From NCBI GenBank assembly GCA_041655255.1, contig JBBAFS010000003.1, positions 1-59,558 of the forward strand: a stretch of DNA of 59,558 bases. Reading direction: 5' to 3'. The translations under genes and the position numbers were made by a program. Of this stretch, positions 52,408-59,558 are shown piece by piece. Position 1 is the first letter of the stretch; each line of letters opens with the position of its first letter. Below the pieces are notes generated by a model that saw nothing but the letters and a program-made list of their open reading frames with translations, did not search any database and was not told the origin of the DNA. The stretch comes from JBBAFS01 sp041655255. Lineage in GTDB: Bacteria; Spirochaetota; Spirochaetia; Sphaerochaetales; Sphaerochaetaceae.

Positions 52408-53815
52408 TGTAGCTCCGCCTTAACTCGTTTTGTAGTGCACAACTAGCATACTCAACTCCTTTTAAGACAGTCAACACACCAATGACAAACAATAGGTAGA
52501 AAAAAAGATCCCCCTCTATGGAATAAAAAGAGCCCCACTCAACTATCTTCTGGTAAGAAGAAGCAAGAGCAACCAAAGCTTTCTCTAACACAACTACAGG
52601 GGCAAGAACATACATCATAGTCACACTGAGCAACATGGTTGCTAATGGGATAATTACCAACGAAAGTGGAATTCCAATGGGGTACCATACACCAAATAGG
52701 GCCAACGAGAAAGCTGTTGTTCCCATATTCACCCCAATGGCAGAGCCAAGACCTTGAGCTATAGGTAGAGGTAATAAAGGTGTGATTCTTCTACTTATCG
52801 AAGAAGAAAAAAGAACTAAAGAGAGAATTGACCCATAGGATAAAAGCGAAGCAACGCTGAGCATAGTCGATGGAAATAGTAGTAGTTGTACCACATACGC
52901 TTTCAGTAGCGAGAAGCGTTTTGTTCCCACATGGGCAAACAATACCAAAAGTAGTGCCCTCAGTAGTGATGCTCGTACACCTACAATAGCGACATATACC
53001 ACTGCCACACAAAAAGAGATGATAAAGGAGGCTTTTTTAGCCGGGGTTTTTGAGATAAGAAAAGCAAAACCCATCATCACAATATTCATATGAAGACCCG
53101 AAAGGGCTAATACATGGGCAGCTCCACTTTCTAAGGAGTACTCTTTTAAGAGAGAATACTCATCCATCACTCCAATAAAAAGGGCTTTTGCCATATAAGA
53201 AGCGGGATACGGTAATGTGTTTAATTGTGAAATAATACTCTTTAAGAGAATTATTCGATGGCTCACATACCACTTATGTAGCTTGTTAATGGGTAAAGAG
53301 CTTTCAACGTGATCTGCAATGACAATGGGCGCTTGAGCATCAAGGAGAAAAGAGCCCCTTACGGTGACAAAAAAACCTTGATACACAGAAACCTCTTTTT
53401 GGGAGATGATGACAACTTCCCCTTTTGCACTTGTTGTATCACCTTGAGTGTTAGAAACAGAGGTAACGTTACAACTAAACACACTGTTGTGTGATGCGCT
53501 TAAAGAAGTATCACTTGTTGCAATACCTTGTAGTGAAATAATGTGGGGTGTTCGTAGCCCACTATCAAATGTCTGTTCATACGAAGCTTTAAAAAGAAGA
53601 ATGAGACACACTAAAGTGTATATGAATACCCACCCCCCTTTTTGTAACCTCTTACCGCCAAAAACAGAAATGAAGATACATACACCTACACATACAATAA
53701 ATCTCAGGTGCCACACTCGATGTAAAGTATTACTGATTAGTAGATACTGAATGATAAGTAACACCACCAAGGATATATAAGGATAAAGAGGGAGATTTTT
53801 TTCTCTTTGGTCCAT
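52334..53815 (-). CDS. comEC: ComEC/Rec2-family DNA-uptake channel, no beta-lactamase domain
   Basis: This 493-residue membrane protein has an N-terminal set of helices, a DUF4131-like soluble region (about 90-190) and the competence domain. Its signature is HVLALSGLHMNIV (about 233-245), followed by six or more helices. The C-terminal metallo-beta-lactamase-type domain of many ComEC proteins is missing, as in several other shorter homologues. The ATG lies in a CCATATA/TATATGG palindrome and has no Shine-Dalgarno, so expression is probably low or controlled. Other competence genes are not seen. It overlaps rsmA by 74 bases. Confidence 0.85.
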   Translation of the reverse strand: MDQREKNLPLYPYISLVVLLIIQYLLISNTLHRVWHLRFIVCVGVCIFISVFGGKRLQKGGWVFIYTLVCLILLFKASYEQTFDSGLRTPHIISLQGIATSDTSLSASHNSVFSCNVTSVSNTQGDTTSAKGEVVIISQKEVSVYQGFFVTVRGSFLLDAQAPIVIADHVESSLPINKLHKWYVSHRIILLKSIISQLNTLPYPASYMAKALFIGVMDEYSLLKEYSLESGAAHVLALSGLHMNIVMMGFAFLISKTPAKKASFIISFCVAVVYVAIVGVRASLLRALLLVLFAHVGTKRFSLLKAYVVQLLLFPSTMLSVASLLSYGSILSLVLFSSSISRRITPLLPLPIAQGLGSAIGVNMGTTAFSLALFGVWYPIGIPLSLVIIPLATMLLSVTMMYVLAPVVVLEKALVALASSYQKIVEWGSFYSIEGDLFFYLLFVIGVLTVLKGVEYASCALQNELRRSYNVGLSLRFTHSNTNTLRRRTTSIK

Positions 53816-53827
53816 ATAGATATATGG
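53812..53827 (-). other. Palindrome covering the comEC start codon
   Basis: CCATATA and TATATGG, separated by GA on the plus strand (TC on the minus), form a 7-bp hairpin whose right arm includes the ATG. Confidence 0.5.
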
Positions 53828-53841
53828 AAAAAAGAGCTATT

Positions 53842-54615
53842 TTACTTCGTTAGTTCAACTAAGAAGGCCAATAAAGGGATATCTATCTTCTTGGTATGGG
53901 ATGCTTTCAGTAATCGAGCAGCCAATAGTTCATGGTTCTTTCCACTTTGATGAACTTTTTTCACTTGAAGATACATCTCATATAAGGAGTGTTGTTGAGA
54001 TTTCACATGTTGAATAAAGAGTTTTTGTATTAGGAGATGAGTGCTCTCATCGATTTTCTTTGTATGTAACGGTTCTAAACTCTCTCCATCAAAACGGGCA
54101 ATCTTATTGGCCAAGGTCATCGGATCTAAGGCACTACAGCGATCGATGTAATCTTCGTATACAGAAAGGTTCTCATCAATAACAAACGTCCCTCGAGAGG
54201 CGTTTTGTTTCAATACAAGACGCCTTCGTTCGGCAATTTCACTTTTTCGATCTTTTGAGGCAAGATACCTCCAACTTACCAACGACCCAACAGTGGCAAT
54301 AATAAGTTCATCTACCATAGGGATAGGATCACGAACAACAAGAGAGAAAAAGACATACAAGATAAGGAAAATAAAGGCAGTGATTAACAAACGGGGAATG
54401 TATCTTCTCTCTTGAATCCAATAATCGACACCTTTGTCGTATTGTTGATACAAGGTAAAAAGAGCATCATCTTTCTCTTGTGATGTTAACCCTGTCGATG
54501 CGTACCATGTAATTGTTTCAGTATCACTCCACAAGCCACTTTGCTTTACATCGGAAAATGGGGTGATAAACAGACTCGGATTTTGAAACCGTCGAAAGAT
54601 AAAGCTCTTTGCCAT
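53842..54615 (-). CDS. Membrane protein of unknown function
   Basis: The 257-residue protein has a short N-terminal cytoplasmic-looking part (about 1-70), two closely spaced transmembrane helices (about 76-94 and 101-119), and a charged, helical C-terminal region (120-257). I recognise no domain. It begins 3 bases after the phosphoglucomutase stop and ends 26 bases before comEC, so it is one gene of the gph-pgm-comEC-rsmA unit. Its role could be at the membrane with ComEC but no sequence supports that. Confidence 0.75.
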   Translation of the reverse strand: MAKSFIFRRFQNPSLFITPFSDVKQSGLWSDTETITWYASTGLTSQEKDDALFTLYQQYDKGVDYWIQERRYIPRLLITAFIFLILYVFFSLVVRDPIPMVDELIIATVGSLVSWRYLASKDRKSEIAERRRLVLKQNASRGTFVIDENLSVYEDYIDRCSALDPMTLANKIARFDGESLEPLHTKKIDESTHLLIQKLFIQHVKSQQHSLYEMYLQVKKVHQSGKNHELLAARLLKASHTKKIDIPLLAFLVELTK

Positions 54616-54618
54616 CTC

Positions 54619-56328
54619 TTATAATTCCTCTTTGTATTGAACAAGGCGCTGTTGCACAAGTTGCTCAAATTCCTCTTTTGAAAGTCCCTCTGCGTGGAAG
54701 TAGATATAGTATTTAATCTTCGGCTCAGTTCCACTAGGGCGAATCACTAATTTTTCACCGTTTTCGAAATAGAGCATCACAACATCACTTGAAGGAAGTC
54801 CATCAACATCCCCTCCAAGAAGATCAATTACTTTGGTAATCTTCTCTTTTGCAAATGAGTCCCCTACTCTCATGGCTCTAAAGCGTGCCATGATCTCGCC
54901 CATCTTTTGTTGACCGCTAGGACCTTCATACCCATAAGAGAATACTTTTTCTGTGTATCGTCCATAGCTTTGGTAGATCTGCTCTAGCCGTTGTAACACA
55001 TTGAGGTTTTGTTGTGTGTAATAAGCGACCATCTCAGTAGCTAAAATGGCACTAGAAACTGCATCTTTATCTCGTAGGTTCTCTAACGAGAGATACCCAA
55101 AACTCTCCTCACATCCGAATAAGAAAAACTGTGTATCAGAGTGTTCAATCTTATTCATCTCAATGGCAATATATTTAAAGCCTGTAAGAACATCGATACA
55201 CTTACCGTTTTGTCGTTCCACAATCTCTTTGACTAAATCGCTCGTTACAATCGATTTGGCAACAACAGGTTGTTTCTTATTCAGTGGAGCTTTCACACTC
55301 ATCAGATAATCGACCAACAATACCGCTATTTGATTCCCATTTAACAGTTGGTATGTCTCTTTACTCTCATCTGTTGGAAGAGCTACTCCTAAGCGATCAG
55401 CATCGGGGTCAGTTCCGAGCACGACATCAGATTTGTGTTGTTTTGCTAACTCAACAACAAGACGCATCGCCTCAGGATCTTCAGGATTTGGCATACTGAC
55501 AGTGGGGAAATTCCCATCATATTGACGTTGTTCTTCTACAATATCATAGGAGATACCAAGACGATCATATAAGTGTGTAATAGGTTCTAAGCCTGAACCG
55601 TGTAGTGGCGTGTAGGCAACGTGGATAGAACTGTTTCTCAATACCTCTTCATGAGTAAGAGATTCAATTACTGAATCGTAGTAACTTTGTTCTACTTCGG
55701 GAGGCATATAAGTAAGCAGACCTTTTTCAATGGCCTCTTGTTCATCGATGTGAAGAATCATATCGCTGGTGATACGTTCTACCTCTTTCGCAATTCCCAC
55801 ATCGTGTGGAGGTGTTACTTGTCCCCCATCACTCCAATACACTTTATACCCGTTGTATGCTGATGGGTTGTGACTTGCTGTAATAACCACCCCTGCAGTG
55901 CTCTTCAGATGACGTACACTAAAAGAGAGAACTGGGACAGGGCGCACCGTATCAAAGAGCATCACTCGAATATTGTTCGCACATAAGGTAAGGGCGGTTT
56001 GTAAGGCAAACTCGGATGAGTAGTTACGAGTATCATAAGCAATAGCAACACTGGGATGTTTGGTGTGCTTGTGTAGATAATTGGCAAATCCTTGAGTCAC
56101 TTTACGAACCATAAATGAGTTAATCCTATTGGTGCCTCCACCTAAGATTCCTCTCATCCCAGCAGTTCCAAAAGCTAATTCACTGTAAAAACGTTCATAC
56201 AGCTGCTCAAAAGCCCCCTCATCAAGGGCATCGGCAACTTCTTTGTTAAAGAACTCATCTTTCTCATCACGAATGTACTGTGTAGCCTTTTGTATAATCT
56301 CTTTTCTAACTTGATCAGTGACGTCCAT
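54619..56328 (-). CDS. Phosphoglucomutase/phosphomannomutase
   Basis: This alpha-D-phosphohexomutase of about 569 residues has the phospho-serine loop TASHNPSAYNGYK (about 135-147), the metal loop GTDPDADRLG (about 300-309), the sugar-binding GCEESFGYL and the phosphate-binding RPSGTEPKIKYY (about 530). Size and motifs fit PgcA-type enzymes using glucose 1-phosphate. I start at the ATG at 56328 because GGAGGT lies 5 bases ahead; the open frame begins 15 bases earlier at an ATG with no site. It overlaps gph by 14 bases. Confidence 0.92.
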   Translation of the reverse strand: MDVTDQVRKEIIQKATQYIRDEKDEFFNKEVADALDEGAFEQLYERFYSELAFGTAGMRGILGGGTNRINSFMVRKVTQGFANYLHKHTKHPSVAIAYDTRNYSSEFALQTALTLCANNIRVMLFDTVRPVPVLSFSVRHLKSTAGVVITASHNPSAYNGYKVYWSDGGQVTPPHDVGIAKEVERITSDMILHIDEQEAIEKGLLTYMPPEVEQSYYDSVIESLTHEEVLRNSSIHVAYTPLHGSGLEPITHLYDRLGISYDIVEEQRQYDGNFPTVSMPNPEDPEAMRLVVELAKQHKSDVVLGTDPDADRLGVALPTDESKETYQLLNGNQIAVLLVDYLMSVKAPLNKKQPVVAKSIVTSDLVKEIVERQNGKCIDVLTGFKYIAIEMNKIEHSDTQFFLFGCEESFGYLSLENLRDKDAVSSAILATEMVAYYTQQNLNVLQRLEQIYQSYGRYTEKVFSYGYEGPSGQQKMGEIMARFRAMRVGDSFAKEKITKVIDLLGGDVDGLPSSDVVMLYFENGEKLVIRPSGTEPKIKYYIYFHAEGLSKEEFEQLVQQRLVQYKEEL

Positions 56329-56998
56329 CAAACACCTCCACATTGAGATCTTCTATTGTATCACATAAAGGGGAACACCCTGCTGCGATTAACTCTTTTT
56401 TTTCTCTAAATCCCCACGTCACAATTGCAACATCACATCCGCCATTTTGAGCTGTAACATAATCGACCTCGCTATCACCGATGAGCATCAGTTCATCAGC
56501 TTCACATCCAACGCTCTTTTTAAAAGATAATAGAGAAGAGGGATCGGGTTTTAAAGGATAGCGACTACTGGCCCCTTCAACAAATACGAATGGGTAATCA
56601 GAGAAAAAATGCTTTACGATAACTTTTACTAATTCATCAGCCTTATTTGATAAAACTCCTAAGACCATGTTGTGTTTCACAGCACGATCTAGAAGATCAC
56701 TCATCCCTGGATAGATAAACGAAAAGTCTACCGGTTGAGATCGATACGCCTCCATCATTGTCTCAATTAATGTATTGAGTTGATCCGGTGTTGGATAGAT
56801 ATCTTGAGCATGAAGAGCCCCAGTTAATGCATTACGTAACCCACGTCCAACGTGGGTCATACATTGCTCTACACTTAAGACTTCTCCTTGAGCTGCTAAC
56901 AAAGCGACATTTAGGGCATTGGTAATATCTTTGGCAGTATGAAGCAATGTCCCATCTAAATCGAACAAAAGAGCTTTCAGTTTCTTTTTTTGAATCAT
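56315..56998 (-). CDS. gph: HAD-family phosphatase, phosphoglycolate phosphatase-like
   Basis: This 227-residue HAD hydrolase has motif I LFDLDGTLLHT (about 11-21), with the two catalytic Asp, motif II VLGVLSNKAD, a Lys in KPDPSSLL and motif IV MLIGDSEVDY. The cap domain length fits Gph-type enzymes, although PPi-hydrolysing or nucleotide phosphatases look alike. The ATG has no Shine-Dalgarno, and a TATAGT -10 ends five bases upstream. It shares a 57-base divergent region with the MFS gene. Confidence 0.8.
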   Translation of the reverse strand: MIQKKKLKALLFDLDGTLLHTAKDITNALNVALLAAQGEVLSVEQCMTHVGRGLRNALTGALHAQDIYPTPDQLNTLIETMMEAYRSQPVDFSFIYPGMSDLLDRAVKHNMVLGVLSNKADELVKVIVKHFFSDYPFVFVEGASSRYPLKPDPSSLLSFKKSVGCEADELMLIGDSEVDYVTAQNGGCDVAIVTWGFREKKELIAAGCSPLCDTIEDLNVEVFDGRH

Positions 56999-57003
56999 AT
57001 CTT

Positions 57004-57033
57004 ACTATATCCGAACTTTACTTAGATTGTCAT
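57004..57033 (-). promoter_or_regulatory. Promoter of gph ending at the start codon
   Basis: ATGACA (57033-57028), an 18-base spacer and TATAGT (57009-57004) on the minus strand, five bases before the ATG. Confidence 0.5.
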
Positions 57034-57045
57034 CCTCGATACAAT
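57017..57045 (+). promoter_or_regulatory. Promoter of the MFS gene, overlapping the gph promoter
   Basis: TTTACT (57017-57022), a 17-base spacer and TACAAT (57040-57045). The +1 near 57052 leaves only about four bases before the ATG. Confidence 0.55.
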
Positions 57046-57055
57046 AGGCTCATTC

Positions 57056-58251
57056 ATGTACAAAAGAACATTAGCTTCCACAAATTTTGGGAATTTTCTC
57101 ATGCCCTTGGTGACTGTCTTAGTGCCTTTGTTATACACAACATTTATGAAGCACTATAACTTGAACTACGAGATGATTGGTCGGTTGAGCTTGACCACCT
57201 TTTTAACTGTGATGATTGTCTCACTCTCTTTTGGGTCATTAGTTGATCGCTTTGGGATGAAAATCTTTATTGTAGGTGGACATCTGTTTCTTAGTGGTGG
57301 ATTTATCTTATTCGCCTTCTCTACTCGTATAGCTCCGAATCACCCCTACCCGCTTTTTTTACTCTCTACTGTACTGTATTCGATTGGCGGTGGATGTATG
57401 GAGTTATTATTAAGCGCTATTGTAGAATCGATTCCCTCAGATGAGAAAGCTGCAAATATGAGTTACATGCACTCCTTTTTTGCTTGGGGACTCATTGTCA
57501 TTGTCGTTATTACCACACTTCTGATGTACCTCTTTGGAGAATTGTATTGGCCATACATTCTCTTATTTTGGTCCCTATTCCCCCTGCTAAATGCCTATTT
57601 CCTCACTCGTTCTTTATTTCCTCCTCAAGCTCTTAAGGAGCACCGTGGAAGTATTACCTCGTTGTTGAAAAATAGATATGTAGTGGTGGTGATGTTAGCT
57701 TTATTATGTGCAGGAGCAAGTGAGATTACCATTACACAGTGGCAAGTACATACGCAGAGGCCGCCTTGCAACTTCCTAAGGCTTTGGGGAATTTAATTGG
57801 GTTATCACTGTTTGCCCTTTTGTTGGGAGCTGGTCGGCTTGCCTACAGCACATGGGGCAAACGCTATGAGATGTGGAATGTGATGTTTGTTGGAGCGTTG
57901 TTTACCTTGTTGTGTTACCTTGTCACAGCCTTAGTGTCTCACCCAATGATCTCTTTAATCGCTTGTGCAGCCTCAGGAGCTGGTATTGCACTACTGTGGC
58001 CTGGCTCTATTGTGTTAGCCACACGCCATGTAGTGAATTTCGGGGCAGGTCTTTTTGCCCTCCTTGGTGCTAGTGGCTCTTTAGGTTCAGCTGTTGCCCC
58101 TTGGCTTGTTGGCGTATTAGCGAACAATGCACCGACACATGTTATCCTCTCTCCTCTACGCATTGGTATGTTAGGTGCTTCATTTTTCCCTCTGCTTCTT
58201 ATCTTTTTACTTATCTTGATTAAAAAGATGGATCAGGAGCAACGCCCTTAG
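57056..58251 (+). pseudogene. Frameshifted MFS transporter
   Basis: Two open frames together make one 12-helix MFS protein of about 398 residues. The first (57056-57796) reads to GASEITITQW, and the second continues from ASTYAEAALQLPKALGNL to 58251. The join is at 57742/57743, where TGGCAAGT should be TGGGCAAGT, so one G is missing. The family is the sugar/FucP-like or 'MFS_1' group. An undisrupted copy in related strains would show if this is a real mutation or a sequencing error. Transcribed from a promoter that overlaps gph. Confidence 0.8.
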
Positions 58252-58277
58252 AAAGAGGACACAATAAACAGAGACGA

Positions 58278-58306
58278 TTGTCTAACCCAAAGAGATGTGG
58301 TACATA
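58278..58306 (+). promoter_or_regulatory. Promoter of the HD-domain gene
   Basis: TTGTCT (58278-58283), a 17-base spacer and TACATA (58301-58306), preceded by TGG. The leader includes AAGGAG. Confidence 0.45.
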
Positions 58307-58325
58307 GGACTTTAAGGAGTTTGCT

Positions 58326-58892
58326 ATGACAAGAAGTGAAGCACTAAAGCTATACAAACAATACAATAGTAGTGAGAATCTCCTTCGACACAGTCTGAGT
58401 GTTGAAGCTGTCATGCGTCGATTTGCCCAAGAGTTAGGCTACGATGAAGATTTTTGGGGCAATGTAGGTCTTCTTCATGATATAGATTATGAACTGTACC
58501 CTGATGAGCATCTTCAAAAAGCACCTCAGATGCTTAAAGATGCCAATGTAGATGAACAAACCATTAGAGCGGTGCTCTCACACGGGTGGACGATTGTCAG
58601 TGATGTTGAACCTATTCATCCCATGGAGAAGGTGTTATTCACAATCGATGAACTCACTGGTTTGATTAACGCAACAGCATTGATGCGCCCTTCTAAAAGT
58701 TTAGATGATTTAACAGTCTCTTCGGTGAAAAAGAAATTTAAAACAAAAGGGTTTAGTGCCCAAGTAGATCGCTCAATTATTACTAAAGGAACTGAGATGC
58801 TTAATCTCTCACTTGATCGAGTGATTGAACTGGCAATTGAAGGGATGCGAAGTATAGGTAGCGAATTAGGTTTTCTCTCTTTAGATCAGTAA
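58326..58892 (+). CDS. HD-domain hydrolase
   Basis: This 188-residue protein has an HDIG-type domain: RHSLSVEAVMRRFA (first His, about 22), VGLLHDIDYELYPDEH (HD at about 51-52), AVLSHGW (about 87) and IDELTGLINA (about 108-117). It resembles small HDIG hydrolases of nucleotides whose substrate is unknown. AAGGAG lies 8 bases before the ATG. Confidence 0.8.
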   Translation: MTRSEALKLYKQYNSSENLLRHSLSVEAVMRRFAQELGYDEDFWGNVGLLHDIDYELYPDEHLQKAPQMLKDANVDEQTIRAVLSHGWTIVSDVEPIHPMEKVLFTIDELTGLINATALMRPSKSLDDLTVSSVKKKFKTKGFSAQVDRSIITKGTEMLNLSLDRVIELAIEGMRSIGSELGFLSLDQ

Positions 58893-58997
58893 CAAAGAGT
58901 TGTTTATTGGCCTTTAAGCATACCATTTGACTCTATGTCCGTTGCACTATTATATTACTTGTGAGGTTTTCCTCTAAAATTGCATGAAGGAGTCACC

Positions 58998-59153
58998 ATG
59001 GAAACAATCTATACGATTGAACGTTTTGAAGAAGATTTTGCTGTTACAGTAACCGATGGAAGATTTGTGAATATCCCTTTTGAGGATATCCCCGAGAACT
59101 CTGAAGTTGGAGACAAACTCAAATTTGTTGATGGCTCTTACGTTAAAGCCTAA
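58998..59153 (+). CDS. Small DUF3006-like protein
   Basis: A 51-residue frame from ATG 58998 to TAA 59151-59153, too short for most gene finders. AAGGAG (58987-58992) is 5 bases upstream. The sequence contains YTIERFEEDFAVTV, RFVNIPFEDIPE and GDKLKFVDG, which resembles the DUF3006 group, small proteins of unknown role built of a few beta strands. No signal peptide or helix. It lies between the HD gene and the DUF72 gene. Confidence 0.75.
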   Translation: METIYTIERFEEDFAVTVTDGRFVNIPFEDIPENSEVGDKLKFVDGSYVKA

Positions 59154-59165
59154 GGTAATGAATTG

Positions 59166-59196
59166 CCCCCACGTATATTTTTAGGTATCGTGGGGG
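59166..59196 (+). other. Hairpin next to the DUF72 start codon
   Basis: CCCCCACG (59166-59173) pairs with CGTGGGGG (59189-59196), with a 15-base loop that holds the only other purine-rich site. The right arm ends one base before the ATG at 59198, so it could hide the ribosome site or act as terminator for the small gene (T-run only in the loop). Confidence 0.5.
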
Positions 59197-59197
59197 T

Positions 59198-59558
59198 ATG
59201 AGTCGTATTATCTTTGGAACATGTTCTTGGAAGTATCCATCATGGAAGGGTCTAGTCTACTCTTCTGATTTAAAACCGATGGAGTATCTACAAGAGTATG
59301 CCCAACACTATTCCATGGTCGAAGTCGATCAGTGGTTTTGGTCCTTAGGTGAATCGAGTTTTGCCCTTCCTGAGAAAGAAGTCGTTACCACCTACAACAA
59401 CCAAACACCCGAATCTTTCCGTTTCACTATAAAATGTCCTAATGCCTTAACGCTCCCTTTTACACCAAAGCAACACATAAACACCTCTTTTCTTGATGAA
59501 AAAGTCTACTCTCAGTTTCTTGCTTCTTTAGAGCCGATACACAATAAAATTGGATTAT
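59198..59558 (+). CDS. DUF72 family protein, truncated by the window end
   Basis: The open frame from ATG 59198 runs off the right edge, giving 120 residues. MSRIIFGTCSWKYPSWKG and MEYLQEYAQHYSMVEVDQWF match the DUF72 (YecE) TIM-barrel N-terminus, including the WKYPxWKG and VEVD motifs. The biochemical role of the family is not settled. The ribosome site is unusual: GGGGG is only one or two bases from the ATG and lies in a hairpin. Confidence 0.8.
   Translation, partial: MSRIIFGTCSWKYPSWKGLVYSSDLKPMEYLQEYAQHYSMVEVDQWFWSLGESSFALPEKEVVTTYNNQTPESFRFTIKCPNALTLPFTPKQHINTSFLDEKVYSQFLASLEPIHNKIGL

Noticed and set aside
1..59558. CRISPR arrays, insertion sequences, prophage or integrase sites
   Set aside because: No regularly spaced repeats, transposase, integrase or phage structural genes were found.

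Overview
The window looks like a chromosomal segment of a low-GC (roughly 40% by eye), Gram-negative-type bacterium, most probably a spirochaete. This placement is inferred from three things: periplasmic binding proteins with a GGAKE/GAQKE-like junction after the signal peptide, a 7-TM membrane LuxR-type regulator, and the general gene content. No rRNA or species marker is present. UGA is an ordinary stop here (for example the Rrf2 gene and several ATGA overlaps). The gene content is mostly core metabolism with small accessory operons; I see no phage, insertion sequence or CRISPR array.

Layout. 194-2156 (+): asnA and ribokinase. 2153-4626 (-): a PfkB sugar kinase and a membrane-anchored PpiC/SurA-type chaperone. 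4880-4952: tRNA-Pro(CGG). 5036-8662 (+): an Rrf2 regulator, an acyl-CoA synthetase and an MTA/SAH-deaminase-like amidohydrolase. 8723-15274 (-): gltX-glyS-tyrS followed by an SsuABC/ThiXYZ-like importer. 15366-18915 (-): a tight four-gene operon of RloA-like ATPase, RloB-like protein, 7-TM LuxR regulator and serine hydrolase. 19060-23506 (-): pdxA, an ABC-2 exporter pair, a lipoprotein and cobO. 23660-23944 (+): an extremely acidic small protein with its own promoter and terminator. 24116-26864 (+): a TrpXYZ-like importer. 27051-30893 (+): DgcN/DgcA-like genes and an nhaC-type antiporter carrying an in-frame TGA. 30948-34763 (-): the rplU-rpmA-obgE-nadD-yqeK-lipoprotein-rsfS cluster. 34836-38375: argS, cysE, an AraC regulator. 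38767-45691: an Lrp/AsnC regulator next to an asparaginase, a creatininase-family enzyme and a full liv importer. 45946-50068: mtaB, tyrA, an acyltransferase, pta. 50148-56998: a MATE exporter, rsmA, comEC, an unknown membrane protein, phosphoglucomutase, gph. 57056-59558: a frameshifted MFS transporter, an HD protein, a 51-residue DUF3006-like protein and a truncated DUF72 protein.

The points most worth following up are these. (1) The RloA/RloB pair has intact reading frames, but the positions normally used for catalysis are substituted in both partners, and it is embedded in an operon with a membrane HTH sensor and a lipase-like hydrolase. (2) Several genes (livG, lrp, the acyltransferase, gph, the MFS gene) have a good -10 box only about 5-10 bases before the ATG and no Shine-Dalgarno, which predicts leaderless or nearly leaderless mRNAs alongside genes with strong Shine-Dalgarno sites. 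(3) Three tandem decamers sit directly upstream of the TrpXYZ-like promoter. (4) Two transporters are broken by one base each. (5) A 62% Asp/Glu protein forms its own transcription unit.
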